Below, in pieces: positions 16,231 to 25,090 of a DNA stretch of 64,000 bases. Source of the stretch: Terrimonas sp. (lineage in GTDB: Bacteria; Bacteroidota; Bacteroidia; Chitinophagales; Chitinophagaceae); the NCBI GenBank assembly GCA_016125075.1, contig WGMO01000013.1:124001-188000 (forward strand). Reading direction: 5' to 3'. Each line of letters starts with the position of its first letter. The stretch's first letter is position 1. The position numbers and the translations under genes were made by a program. The notes under the pieces were generated by a model. It had not been told where the DNA came from and made no database searches. It saw only the letters and a program-made list of their open reading frames with translations.

Positions 16231-17910
16231 ATGACGCAAGCTGCAACAAAACAAAGACATCCAAAAGGATTATGGGTACTGTTTGGAACTGAAATGTGGG
16301 AACGGTTTAACTTTTATGGAATGAGGACCATCTTAACCTTATTCATCGTGAATGCCCTGATGATGAGTAAGGAACAATCCTCTATCATCTATGGTGGATT
16401 TCTCGGTTTATGTTACCTGACCCCGATGTTAGGGGGATTTGTTGCAGACCGTTTTTTAGGGAACAGGATCTGTATCATGCTGGGTGGACTGATGATGGCC
16501 AGCGGACAAATGCTGCTTTTTGTCAGTGCCAATATTTTCAGTTCCAATCTTGAACTGGCCAGGACCCTGCTTTATGTTGCCCTGGGAATCATCATCCTTG
16601 GCAATGGTTTCTTTAAACCCAATATCTCCAGCATGGTGAGCAGCCTCTATCCAAAATCAGAAAGGAATAAACTGGATACTGCCTTCACCATCTTCTATAT
16701 GGGTATCAACCTGGGTGCTTTCCTGGGACAGTTGATCTGCCCCCTGCTGGGTGATGTGGTCAGCGCTGACGGTTTAAGAAGGGATGTCTATGCTTTTAAA
16801 TGGGGTTACCTCGCGGCTTCCGCAGCCATGCTGATCGGTACCGCCACCTTCTTCCTGCTCAAAGACAGGTATGTTAAAACACCCGAGGGAAGACCCATCG
16901 GCGGGTTACCCTCCAAGAACGAAGCTGCCGATTATGAAGAAGGCGAAGCACAAAAAGCTGTATTCTCCCATAAGGCTTTATTATTAGCGGGTGTGGCATT
17001 TATTGCCCTCGGGCTGATCTTTTTCTATGTGGTCGGACAAAACGTAATTTATTCAATTATTTATGCCAGCGGTATTTCCCTGGCCGGACTGATCTTATCG
17101 GACAGTTCCCTTACCAAAGAAGAAAGAGACAGGATCCTGGTAATTTATATCGTTTCCTTTTTTATCATATTTTTCTGGGCCGCTTTCGAACAGGCAGGTT
17201 CATCCCTGACCTTCATCGCAGACAACCAAACGGACCGGAACTTTTTTGGCTGGCAGATGCCCCCTTCCATGGTCCAGATCTTTAACGGCATCTTTGTGAT
17301 CCTCTTTGCCTTACCCTTCAGTATTCTTTGGGATAAGCTGCGGGCAAAAGGCAAGGAACCTATCTCTCCGGTCAAACAGGCCATCGGTCTTGCGTTGATC
17401 GCCATCAGTTATTTTATCATTGCCCATAATGTAAAGAACCTGGGCAATACCGGCCTGCTGGCCATTTACTGGCTGATTTTACTTTATCTCATCCAGACTT
17501 TCGGGGAACTTTGCCTCTCCCCCATTGGCTTATCATTGGTAGGGAAACTGGCGCCTAAAAGATTTTCCTCGCTTTTGTATGGTGTATTTTTTCTTTCCAA
17601 TGCTTCCGGTTATGCCCTTGCGGGAACACTGGGTTCCATCCTGCCGGCAACCGGTGAGCAATTCACCAAGGCAAAAGAACTGGGTATTGATCTGCAGGGA
17701 GTATTGGACAAGAAGATCACCCCCACCACAGAACAAATGGCTTTACTGGCCGAGAACAAGATCAGGGCCTTCCATCCCACTTTTGCCGGATTCACCATTC
17801 ATAACCTGTACGAATTTTTTATGGTATTTGTTGCGCTCTGCGGCATAGCCTCCCTGTTATTATTCCTGTTGACCCCACGGTTGAAGAAGATGATGCACGG
17901 TATCCGATAA
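16231..17910 (+). CDS. Proton-dependent peptide transporter (POT/PTR2 family)
   Basis: 559 residues from ATG 16231 (MTQAATKQRHPKGLW), with 12-14 hydrophobic segments. The E-x-x-E-R motif reads GTEMWERFNFYGMR. The PTR2 signature FTIFYMGINLGAFLGQLICP is present, as is GNGFFKPNISSMVSSLYP. It imports di- and tripeptides with protons. A central insertion of about 60 residues (KTPEGRPIGG...) and a hydrophilic loop near residue 500 (LGIDLQGVLDKKITPTTEQ) are usual for Bacteroidota members. A perfect terminator follows the stop. Confidence 0.94.
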   Translation: MTQAATKQRHPKGLWVLFGTEMWERFNFYGMRTILTLFIVNALMMSKEQSSIIYGGFLGLCYLTPMLGGFVADRFLGNRICIMLGGLMMASGQMLLFVSANIFSSNLELARTLLYVALGIIILGNGFFKPNISSMVSSLYPKSERNKLDTAFTIFYMGINLGAFLGQLICPLLGDVVSADGLRRDVYAFKWGYLAASAAMLIGTATFFLLKDRYVKTPEGRPIGGLPSKNEAADYEEGEAQKAVFSHKALLLAGVAFIALGLIFFYVVGQNVIYSIIYASGISLAGLILSDSSLTKEERDRILVIYIVSFFIIFFWAAFEQAGSSLTFIADNQTDRNFFGWQMPPSMVQIFNGIFVILFALPFSILWDKLRAKGKEPISPVKQAIGLALIAISYFIIAHNVKNLGNTGLLAIYWLILLYLIQTFGELCLSPIGLSLVGKLAPKRFSSLLYGVFFLSNASGYALAGTLGSILPATGEQFTKAKELGIDLQGVLDKKITPTTEQMALLAENKIRAFHPTFAGFTIHNLYEFFMVFVALCGIASLLLFLLTPRLKKMMHGIR

Positions 17911-17925
17911 TTTTCACTCTCAATC

Positions 17926-17958
17926 AAAAAAGGCGATACAAACCGTATCGCCTTTTTT
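17926..17958. terminator. Terminator after the peptide transporter
   Basis: Symmetric hairpin: A6-GGCGATAC, a short loop and GTATCGCC-T6. It can serve both the plus-strand transporter and the minus-strand DUF1501 gene. Confidence 0.9.
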
Positions 17959-18004
17959 GATGCGTTCATTCGCCCTGCCAGGCGATCAATAGTCGTCTGT
18001 GCCC

Positions 18005-19204
18005 CTATATAAAATCTAGGGGTGTATAGGATTTTTTCAAAATCATTTTATCATCTGCCTTCAGCCATTTATTTAATACTGTTGCATAAACGTTTTTGAA
18101 ATCAACCTGGTATTTCAGGTCGCCGTCCTGCAGGTCTGAAAGATCCGGCATGGCATTGATCAGTCCCTTCTGCTTCAGGCCCCCGCTGATGAAAAACATA
18201 TTATTGGCGGTTCCATGGTCGGTACCTCCACTGGCATTCTGTGCAACCCGCCTTCCGAATTCAGAAAAAGTCATCAGCAATACATCTTCAAACCGGTTAT
18301 TGGTTTTGAGGTCTTTCACAAAAGCATTGACAGCTTCGTTCATTTCGGAGAAGAGTCGCTGTTGCTGGGCCTGCTGGTTGACATGGGTATCAAAACTTCC
18401 CAGCGACAGGTAATAGACCTTGGTATTGATATCAGAAAAGATCAGGGAGGCGATGGTCTTCAGATTTTGCCCTATTTCCGATTTGGGATAATCGGCTTTT
18501 GATGGCCGTAACCTGCTTTGCTTAAAAATATAATCGGCAGAGGAAAGTGTTTCGGCCATGGTCTTATACAGATAGTCAACCGGTTGCTCGCCTGCCTCAT
18601 CCTGGTGGGTGGCCATCACCTGGCGGAAAAATTTTTCATTGGCAGTGCCATAAAGTCTCCTGGGGTCCCGCATAGCGATGGCATTATTATTTTCCCCTTT
18701 GAGCGCCAGGCTCAGCATATCATCCAGTTCGAGTGCATAGGTCGGCTTATCACATCCGGAACACTGGGCATCCAGGTACCGGCCCAGCCAGCCTGTTGAC
18801 CAGTAATCCCGGCTACTGCTCGCCGTATGCCATATATCCATACTCCTAAAATGGGAACGGTCGGGATTGGGATAACCCACACTGTTGAGGATGCCCAGGC
18901 TACCGTCATCATAGAGATCCTTTAACCCGGTAAGGGCCGGGTGCAATCCCACTTCATCGGTCAGGGAGAGGATCTTTGACTTCTCCAGTCCCAGTTTTGG
19001 CCGGGAGCGGTAATAAATATCATTATAGGATGGGATCACCGTATTCAACCCATCATTACCCCCGCTGAATTGGAGGATCACAAGGACCTTATTACCCGGT
19101 GGTACCGCCGTCACCCCATCGAGGGGTTTTAAAAACCGGGGTAAAAAAAGAGAGGCGGTTGCCAGCGATCCTGCCTGTAAAAATGCTCTTCGCTTGATAT
19201 ACAT
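18005..19204 (-). CDS. DUF1501 domain protein, putative Tat-exported
   Basis: 399 residues. The N-terminus MYIKRRAFLQAGSLATASLF has a twin-arginine motif (KRRAFLQ) and a hydrophobic stretch, so Tat export is likely. The DUF1501 (sulfatase-like, alkaline-phosphatase fold) pattern is seen in ILQFSGGNDGLNTVIP, DRSHFRSMDIWHTAS, SLGSFDTHVNQQAQQ and MTFSEFGRRVAQNASGGTDHGTAN. These are the conserved Asp/His/Ser positions of the family. Its partner DUF1800 gene lies 39 bases upstream on the same strand, the usual pairing. The substrate is unknown. Confidence 0.9.
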   Translation of the reverse strand: MYIKRRAFLQAGSLATASLFLPRFLKPLDGVTAVPPGNKVLVILQFSGGNDGLNTVIPSYNDIYYRSRPKLGLEKSKILSLTDEVGLHPALTGLKDLYDDGSLGILNSVGYPNPDRSHFRSMDIWHTASSSRDYWSTGWLGRYLDAQCSGCDKPTYALELDDMLSLALKGENNNAIAMRDPRRLYGTANEKFFRQVMATHQDEAGEQPVDYLYKTMAETLSSADYIFKQSRLRPSKADYPKSEIGQNLKTIASLIFSDINTKVYYLSLGSFDTHVNQQAQQQRLFSEMNEAVNAFVKDLKTNNRFEDVLLMTFSEFGRRVAQNASGGTDHGTANNMFFISGGLKQKGLINAMPDLSDLQDGDLKYQVDFKNVYATVLNKWLKADDKMILKKSYTPLDFI

Positions 19205-19243
19205 ATGATGAGTTTTGAATAAAGTTCTCCTGAATAATGTAAA

Positions 19244-20698
19244 TTAACACAACTGGTATTCGGGTGTGCTCATTAACTGCAGGGTCACCGATTTGATAAA
19301 ATTGTCCCGGCTGTTGGTATTGCTGAATTGCGTGATCAGTTCCCCGCTGATGCGGCTGTCTGCCAGCAAAAGCTGCCGGACGATGGACGCCAAAAGATTA
19401 TCTTTTCCTGTCTTCTCGTAATGTTTTACATACAGCTGCCAGTCGATCACCGCACGGATCCCGGCTCTTTTTGCCATTCTTTGCATCATCTGATCGCCTT
19501 CATTTCTTCCCATGGTCTGGTCATCATCTTCCTTGGCCCGCACATTCAGTTCATCGGCCTCATTCAGCAGCTGGGGGATGCGCATCCGCAGCATGAGGGT
19601 TGAACTGTCGATCCAGGTCTTTCCCCCGGGCCAGCCCGCCACGTTGGGAGGATAAAACAAGATCTGTCCCAGGGCTTTCTGTAAAAAGATGAGCGATTCC
19701 TCATTTTCGATCCTGAGGGGGAGCATGCGTTGGATCCCGGCCAGTAATTCAACCGGTGATTTTATTTTAACACCAATATTCTTTTCTTCAAAAAACCAGT
19801 CGCTGGTAAAAATATCTTCTGCCAGCTTACTGATATCATAGCCGCTATGATAAAAGCGTTCTGCCAGCCAATCCGTTTTTTCAGTATCAACGATCTCATT
19901 CACGAAAAAACGATAAGCTTTCTGAACGATATGCCGCGCGGTTTGCTTTTGTGCCAGCAGGATATCCAGCACATCTTCCCCGGAAAAATTACCAGTACTG
20001 CCCAATACGGTCTTGTTGCCCGTATCATGCTGGAACTTCCTGAACATAAATTCGCCCTGCACATTTGAACCCCATCCGGTAAAGGCCCTTGCGGCCTCTT
20101 TGACATCCTGCTCCTCATAATTCCCCCGGCCCAGGGTAAAGAGTTCCATCACCTCCCTTGCAAAGTTCTCGTTCGGGTGGTCTTTGCGGTTCTGCTGGTT
20201 ATTGAGAAAATTCAGCATGGCAGCAGATTTCGATACTTCCATCAATAAATCCCTGAAATTGCCCAGGGCATTGCGGCGGATCACATCCAGCAATCCCTGC
20301 TGGTAAAATACATTCAGGTTACGGCAGGCAAAATGCCCATGCCAGAAAAAAGCAAACTTTTCCCTGAGTTGCGCATCGGTGACGACAAATTCCCTGAGCC
20401 AGGCCAGATTCAGGCTTCGCACCCCCTCACGCTGCTTTTGCTGTACCATTTTCTTTTGCTCCGGGGTCAGCTCTTTTTTTTGCTGCCTGCCCACTTCTTC
20501 AAAACCCATGAACAACCCTTTCAGGTAATCATCGGCCACATCTATATTGATGGGTTTTTTAAGGGAGCCTTTTAACAAAGCTTTGTAAAGCTGGGCGGGA
20601 TTGGTGCGATCAAGATCGCCCAGTTGTTCTACTGATGGGCCAAATCCGGCCCTCCACATCAGGTGATGATTCTTAAGTTGATTGGAAAGCGACATCAA
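19244..20698 (-). CDS. DUF1800 domain protein
   Basis: 484 residues. DUF1800 features: HHLMWRAGFGPSVEQL at the N-terminus, REKFAFFWHGHFACRN, NENFAREVMELFTLGRGNYEEQDV (highly conserved ENFAREVMELFTLG block), AARAFTGWG and PPNVAGWPGGKTWIDSSTL. No signal peptide is evident, unlike the DUF1501 partner downstream. The function of the pair is not established. A basic/acidic insertion around residues 390-410 (RAKEDDDQTMGRNEGDQ) looks disordered. Confidence 0.9.
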   Translation of the reverse strand: MMSLSNQLKNHHLMWRAGFGPSVEQLGDLDRTNPAQLYKALLKGSLKKPINIDVADDYLKGLFMGFEEVGRQQKKELTPEQKKMVQQKQREGVRSLNLAWLREFVVTDAQLREKFAFFWHGHFACRNLNVFYQQGLLDVIRRNALGNFRDLLMEVSKSAAMLNFLNNQQNRKDHPNENFAREVMELFTLGRGNYEEQDVKEAARAFTGWGSNVQGEFMFRKFQHDTGNKTVLGSTGNFSGEDVLDILLAQKQTARHIVQKAYRFFVNEIVDTEKTDWLAERFYHSGYDISKLAEDIFTSDWFFEEKNIGVKIKSPVELLAGIQRMLPLRIENEESLIFLQKALGQILFYPPNVAGWPGGKTWIDSSTLMLRMRIPQLLNEADELNVRAKEDDDQTMGRNEGDQMMQRMAKRAGIRAVIDWQLYVKHYEKTGKDNLLASIVRQLLLADSRISGELITQFSNTNSRDNFIKSVTLQLMSTPEYQLC

Positions 20699-20784
20699 AA
20701 TTTTTTTTTAAGACCGGGATGAAAAGGAGAAGTTTAACGACCTGTGAACATAACGATAAAATAACTGAGTTATTTTCTACATTT

Positions 20785-21849
20785 ATGGTCATGAAATGGA
20801 GGGCTTTCAAATATCTATCCCCTTTTATCATTTATGCCGGGGCCTTTTACTCCTTCCACACCAGGGGCTGGATGATCTGGCTACCCATGATCTATGCCTG
20901 GATCATCATACCGTTTGTTGAACTTTTTATCCGACCCAATCCCGCCAACCTGGATGAAGCGGAAGAAGCAATTGCGAAAAAGGACTGGTTCTATGACCTT
21001 ATCATTTATTTAACGGTTCCCCTGCAGTTCATCGCCTTATTTTTCTTTCTCAGCTCGATGCGTGACACCGCAATTTCCCCTTTTGAGGTAACAGGACGTA
21101 TTGCCGTAATGGGTTTACTCTGCGGTGTGTTTGGGATCAATGTGGGACATGAACTGGGGCATAGGGTGAACAAAGCAGAGCAGGCCATGGCCAAATTATT
21201 ATTGATGACCTCCCTGTATATGCATTTCTTTATTGAACACAATAAGGGACATCATAAAAGAGTGGCCACACCGGAGGACCCCAGCAGTGCCCGGCTGGGC
21301 GAAATGTTGTATGCTTTTTATGGCCGTTCCATTTTTTTCAGCTACCGGAGTGCCTGGCAGATCGCCAACCGGGAAATGAGAAAGAAGGGGAAACATATCC
21401 TTTCCCTGCACAACGAGATGATCCAATTCCATATGATCCAGGCCCTCTTTGTCGCGATCATCTATTTTTCATTTGGCGGACTGATTACGCTCTATTTTCT
21501 CGCTGCGGCCCTGATGGGCATCCTGCTCCTCGAAACCGTCAATTATATCGAGCACTATGGATTGCAAAGGGAAAAAGGACAGGAGGGCAAATACGGGAGG
21601 GCCCTGCCGGAGCATAGCTGGAACAGCGACCATGTGATCGGCCGGCTGATGTTATTTGAACTAAGCCGCCACAGCGACCATCATTACCTGGCGAGCAGGA
21701 AATACCAGGTGCTGCGCCATCATGATGATGCACCGCAAATGCCAACGGGCTACCCGGGCATGATGTTACTTTCCTTAATTCCTCCGCTTTGGTTCCTGAT
21801 CATGAATAAACGGATCAGGCAGCTTCATTATTCACCATCCGGATTGTAA
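20785..21849 (+). CDS. Alkane 1-monooxygenase-like membrane di-iron hydroxylase
   Basis: 354 residues from ATG 20785 (MVMKWRAFKYLSPF) with about six membrane helices. The AlkB-type histidine boxes are all present: HELGH (box 1), HNKGHHKR (box 2), NYIEHYG (extra motif) and SRHSDHHYLASRKYQ (box 3). These ligate two irons and hydroxylate unactivated C-H bonds. The length is a little under E. coli-type AlkB proteins (about 400). Such enzymes need rubredoxin and a reductase; neither is in the window. In Bacteroidota this subgroup may act on chains other than n-alkanes. Its 3' end overlaps the convergent M48 gene by 18 bases. Confidence 0.9.
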   Translation: MVMKWRAFKYLSPFIIYAGAFYSFHTRGWMIWLPMIYAWIIIPFVELFIRPNPANLDEAEEAIAKKDWFYDLIIYLTVPLQFIALFFFLSSMRDTAISPFEVTGRIAVMGLLCGVFGINVGHELGHRVNKAEQAMAKLLLMTSLYMHFFIEHNKGHHKRVATPEDPSSARLGEMLYAFYGRSIFFSYRSAWQIANREMRKKGKHILSLHNEMIQFHMIQALFVAIIYFSFGGLITLYFLAAALMGILLLETVNYIEHYGLQREKGQEGKYGRALPEHSWNSDHVIGRLMLFELSRHSDHHYLASRKYQVLRHHDDAPQMPTGYPGMMLLSLIPPLWFLIMNKRIRQLHYSPSGL

Positions 21850-22920
21850 ACGCTTAAAGAGGGAAGCCAGGATCGGATGCTCCTCTACGCCGTTCGCATT
21901 AAAATGGGGGTCCCTTTTGATATAGCCGATCCTTTTTTGGAGATCAGGATGGCTGCTGATCCATTCAGCAGATGCCGGTTCCCCCGCTGTATTGACCTCT
22001 TTTTGCAATAACCGGAAAAGTTCGACGAAACCATTGCCATCCATTTTACGGTCACAAATAATTTTCAACCCCTGCAGGTCAGCTTCTTTTTCAAGTTTGC
22101 GCGAATAATCCAGGCCCTTCAGGTTATTGGCCTGCTGTATGGCCAAATTGACCAGGGAACTGCCGTTCCCAAAAAGCACAGAAAGGAACATCGAAGAACC
22201 GAGCTGCCTGAAAATGGAACGGGTGGCGTGACGTTCATTTACATGAATGAACTCATGTGCCAGTAAGGCGGCCAGTTCCTCGTAATGGTCCATGTCTTTG
22301 ATGATCTTATCAAAAACAACAATATGCCCTCCCGGAAAAGCAAAAGCATTGGCCGTTTCCTCTTTAACCACGGTGATGTGCACATCATATTCCGATGGGA
22401 TATGCATTTCCTGGAAAAAATCATTGATCAGCAAGGTCTTTTCTTCATCAATATCAAATGCCGGCTGAAGGGCATTGAACATCCCATCGCCCATTTGTTG
22501 TTCATAGGATACCGGGACTTTTAAGGCCAGTCTTTCCGCCAGGAAGGGAATCAGCAGGAAATAGACCAGTCCGGCCAGGAGGAGGATCCCCCCCAGTACT
22601 TTCAGCAGCAGTGATCCGTTTGATCCGAAAACCTTCCTGTACCGGGAACTATCGTGTTGATATAGCCGATTTTCCAGGGCACTCCTTTCAGCTTCCCCCT
22701 TGAGTTCGAGCACCTGCACCGGGAAGCCCAGGTATTTTACCACAAACCCATCCCCTTTTCTGAAATCCTCGCGGATGATCTTGTCATAATACCAATACAA
22801 TTCCCTGTCCATCCCCGTTTCGTCCCGGAATTGAATATGGACCTTCTTCCTGCGAAAGTCAAACGCCGCATTGAAGGGCTGCCCCCCCTGTACATAATAA
22901 ATACCCTTGAAATTGTCCAT
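21832..22920 (-). CDS. M48 family metallopeptidase, membrane-anchored
   Basis: 362 residues. An N-terminal beta-rich domain of about 100 residues is followed by one membrane segment (about 104-127) and the peptidase domain. The zinc motif HEFIHVNERH is at 222-231 (HExxH), with the downstream Glu ligand in RKLEKEADLQGLKII and the His in SSHPDLQKRI. It resembles the Oma1/BepA-like class of M48 peptidases involved in envelope protein quality control. The tail-to-tail 18-base overlap with the AlkB-like gene is noted. Confidence 0.9.
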   Translation of the reverse strand: MDNFKGIYYVQGGQPFNAAFDFRRKKVHIQFRDETGMDRELYWYYDKIIREDFRKGDGFVVKYLGFPVQVLELKGEAERSALENRLYQHDSSRYRKVFGSNGSLLLKVLGGILLLAGLVYFLLIPFLAERLALKVPVSYEQQMGDGMFNALQPAFDIDEEKTLLINDFFQEMHIPSEYDVHITVVKEETANAFAFPGGHIVVFDKIIKDMDHYEELAALLAHEFIHVNERHATRSIFRQLGSSMFLSVLFGNGSSLVNLAIQQANNLKGLDYSRKLEKEADLQGLKIICDRKMDGNGFVELFRLLQKEVNTAGEPASAEWISSHPDLQKRIGYIKRDPHFNANGVEEHPILASLFKRLQSGW

Positions 22921-23073
22921 CCTGCATCCCCCCGATAAGCGTTTTTACTTAGTGAAAATATCTTCCTGAAAACATCAACTACTGTGAATAAATAATATTA
23001 TTAACAGTTGTTATTTGGATATAAAAAGAATATAAATTTAGATAACATTTTATTAACCAAACCACACACATTT

Positions 23074-24060
23074 ATGAAAAAAACTTTTGGCCTCCTCCTT
23101 GGAGTTTTGCTGTTTTTCGCAGCCTGTCAAAAATCTGCTACCCCTGTTGATGCACCTGTGGCCGGTGATGAAGAAGTCCTGGCCGCCCCCACACAAAGAG
23201 TCTGTTATTCCTATGAAGTATTGGAAGAACAGATGCGGGAGAATCCCCTGCTCCGTCAAAAAATGAATGACCTTGAAAATTTTACCCGCCAATTTGTAGA
23301 AAGCAATGGCGCTGCCCGCTTACTTTCGAATGGCATTATTGAGATTCCTGTTGTGTTCAATGTATTGTACAGAACCACCGCAGAGAATATTTCCCTGGCC
23401 CAGATTCAATCCCAGATTGATGTACTGAATGAAGATTACAGTGGCACCAATGCCGATCACAACAACACTTCTACCTATAACAGTGTGAAAGCGGGTGATA
23501 TCGGTATCCGTTTTGTGTTAGACCAGGTGATCAGGAAAAAAACCACCAAAAAGAGCTGGAGAACCAATGATGATATGAAGAAATCCGGCAGGGGTGGTAT
23601 CAACCCGACAAGCCCGACCACGAAACTCAATGTGTGGGTCTGCACCCTTTCCGGCGGTATCCTGGGTTATGCCCAGTTCCCGGGTGGCAACCCTGCCACG
23701 GATGGTGTGGTTTTATTAAATACCGGAACCGGTAGGGTGGGCACAGCTGCCTATCCTTTTGATAAAGGAAGAACGGCTACACATGAAATTGGCCATTGGC
23801 TCAACCTGCGCCATATCTGGGGAGATGCCACCTGCGGAAACGACCAGGTGGGCGATACCCCGCAGCACAATACCGCTAACTATGGCTGTCCTGCTGCCGG
23901 TCATCTCAGCACCTGTTCCGGCACCCCGGTTGAAATGACGATGAATTATATGGATTATACGGATGATGCCTGTATGTATATGTTCAGCAACGGACAAAGC
24001 AGCAGGATGCTGGCCACTCTCGCCAGCGGAGGGCCGAGGAACAGTTTTGCCCAGCCATAA
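23074..24060 (+). CDS. M43-type zinc metalloprotease, lipoprotein
   Basis: 328 residues from ATG 23074. A lipoprotein signal (MKKTFGLLLGVLLFFAAC, Cys18) predicts anchoring to a membrane. The extended metzincin motif HEIGHWLNLRH is at 237-247, with the Met-turn MNYMDYTDDACMYMFS downstream, as in the pappalysin/M43 family. A pro-region precedes the catalytic domain, with the usual PVVFNVLYRTTAENIS segment. Cys residues CGN...CPA...CSG...C suggest disulfides outside the cytoplasm. No sorting domain is visible at the C-terminus. A terminator follows. Confidence 0.9.
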   Translation: MKKTFGLLLGVLLFFAACQKSATPVDAPVAGDEEVLAAPTQRVCYSYEVLEEQMRENPLLRQKMNDLENFTRQFVESNGAARLLSNGIIEIPVVFNVLYRTTAENISLAQIQSQIDVLNEDYSGTNADHNNTSTYNSVKAGDIGIRFVLDQVIRKKTTKKSWRTNDDMKKSGRGGINPTSPTTKLNVWVCTLSGGILGYAQFPGGNPATDGVVLLNTGTGRVGTAAYPFDKGRTATHEIGHWLNLRHIWGDATCGNDQVGDTPQHNTANYGCPAAGHLSTCSGTPVEMTMNYMDYTDDACMYMFSNGQSSRMLATLASGGPRNSFAQP

Positions 24061-24077
24061 CAATATGATATATCCTT

Positions 24078-24113
24078 GAAAAAAAAGAGGTGGTAAAATT
24101 TTACCACCTTTTT
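24078..24113. terminator. Bidirectional terminator
   Basis: A strong hairpin with GGTGGTAAAA / TTTTACCACC arms is flanked by an A run on the left and a T run on the right. It separates the M43 gene from the convergent AIM24-like gene. Confidence 0.9.
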
Positions 24114-24131
24114 CTTTTATATCTAATATGA

Positions 24132-24935
24132 TCACATGCCATCACCATCCAACAGGTTGCCTAATCCGCCGAGGATACTGCCTTCCTCTTTACGTTTATA
24201 GGTTCCATAAGCAAGGATACGGCCAGCCAGCCGGCTGATAGGCAGGGATTGAATCCAGACCCGGCCCGGTCCACGCAGGGTGGCATAAAAGACGCCTTCC
24301 CCACCAAACAAGGTATTCTTAATACCGCCGACAAACTGGATATCATAATCACAGGAAGGAGTAAACGCTACGATACAACCCGTATCGATCTTTAATAATT
24401 CACCCGGCATCAGTTCTTTCTCCACCACATGGCCGCCGGAATGCACAAAGGCCATTCCATCACCTTCCAGTTTTTGCATGATAAACCCTTCGCCGCCAAA
24501 TAACCCGGTTCCCAGTTTTCGCTGAAACTCGATGCCGATGGTGACCCCTTTGGCCGCACATAAAAATGAATCTTTCTGGCAGATCATTTTTCCGCCGAGC
24601 CGTAAAAGGTCAAGGGGAATGATCTTACCGGGATAAGGCGCCGCAAAAGATACCCGCTTTTTTCCCTGCACGGTATTGGTATAGGTTGTCATAAAGAGAT
24701 TTTCGCCCGTCAGCACCCGCTTGCCAGCGGTCATAAGTTTTCCTAAAAATCCCCTTTGCTGGTTGCTGCCATCCCCAAAGATGGTCTGCATCTGGATGCC
24801 ATCATCCATCATCATGAAGCTGCCGGGTTCGGCAATAGCCGTTTCCTGCGGGTCCAGCTCCACTTCCACATATTGCATCTCTTCCCCTACGATTTTGTAA
24901 TCAATTTCATGATTGGTTCTGGTATATTCGTTCAT
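24132..24935 (-). CDS. AIM24/TIGR00266 family protein
   Basis: 267 residues. It fits the AIM24 (TIGR00266) family: VEVELDPQETAIAEPGSFMMMDDGI, LTGENLFMTTYTN, GKIIPLDLLRLGG, CQKDSFLCAAKGVTIGIEFQRKL, GEGFIMQKLEGDGMAFVHSGG and the closing RGPGRVWIQSLP. The fold is a repeated beta structure related to tryptophan-RNA-binding attenuator-like proteins. The function is not settled. Glycine-rich C-terminus (ILGGLGNLLDGDGM). No signal peptide. Confidence 0.88.
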   Translation of the reverse strand: MNEYTRTNHEIDYKIVGEEMQYVEVELDPQETAIAEPGSFMMMDDGIQMQTIFGDGSNQQRGFLGKLMTAGKRVLTGENLFMTTYTNTVQGKKRVSFAAPYPGKIIPLDLLRLGGKMICQKDSFLCAAKGVTIGIEFQRKLGTGLFGGEGFIMQKLEGDGMAFVHSGGHVVEKELMPGELLKIDTGCIVAFTPSCDYDIQFVGGIKNTLFGGEGVFYATLRGPGRVWIQSLPISRLAGRILAYGTYKRKEEGSILGGLGNLLDGDGM

Positions 24936-25090
24936 TTCGCTGATTTTTTACAAAAATACAAAAGATCAAAGCGGTAAATGGGAAAGAAATGGATAAATGG
25001 TCATGGTTAAAAGCCCAGATTTCTTTACTTTGTCCTTCCCCAGAAAAAGAATAGATATATCTCTAATCTTAAACCAAATATTCACATTTC

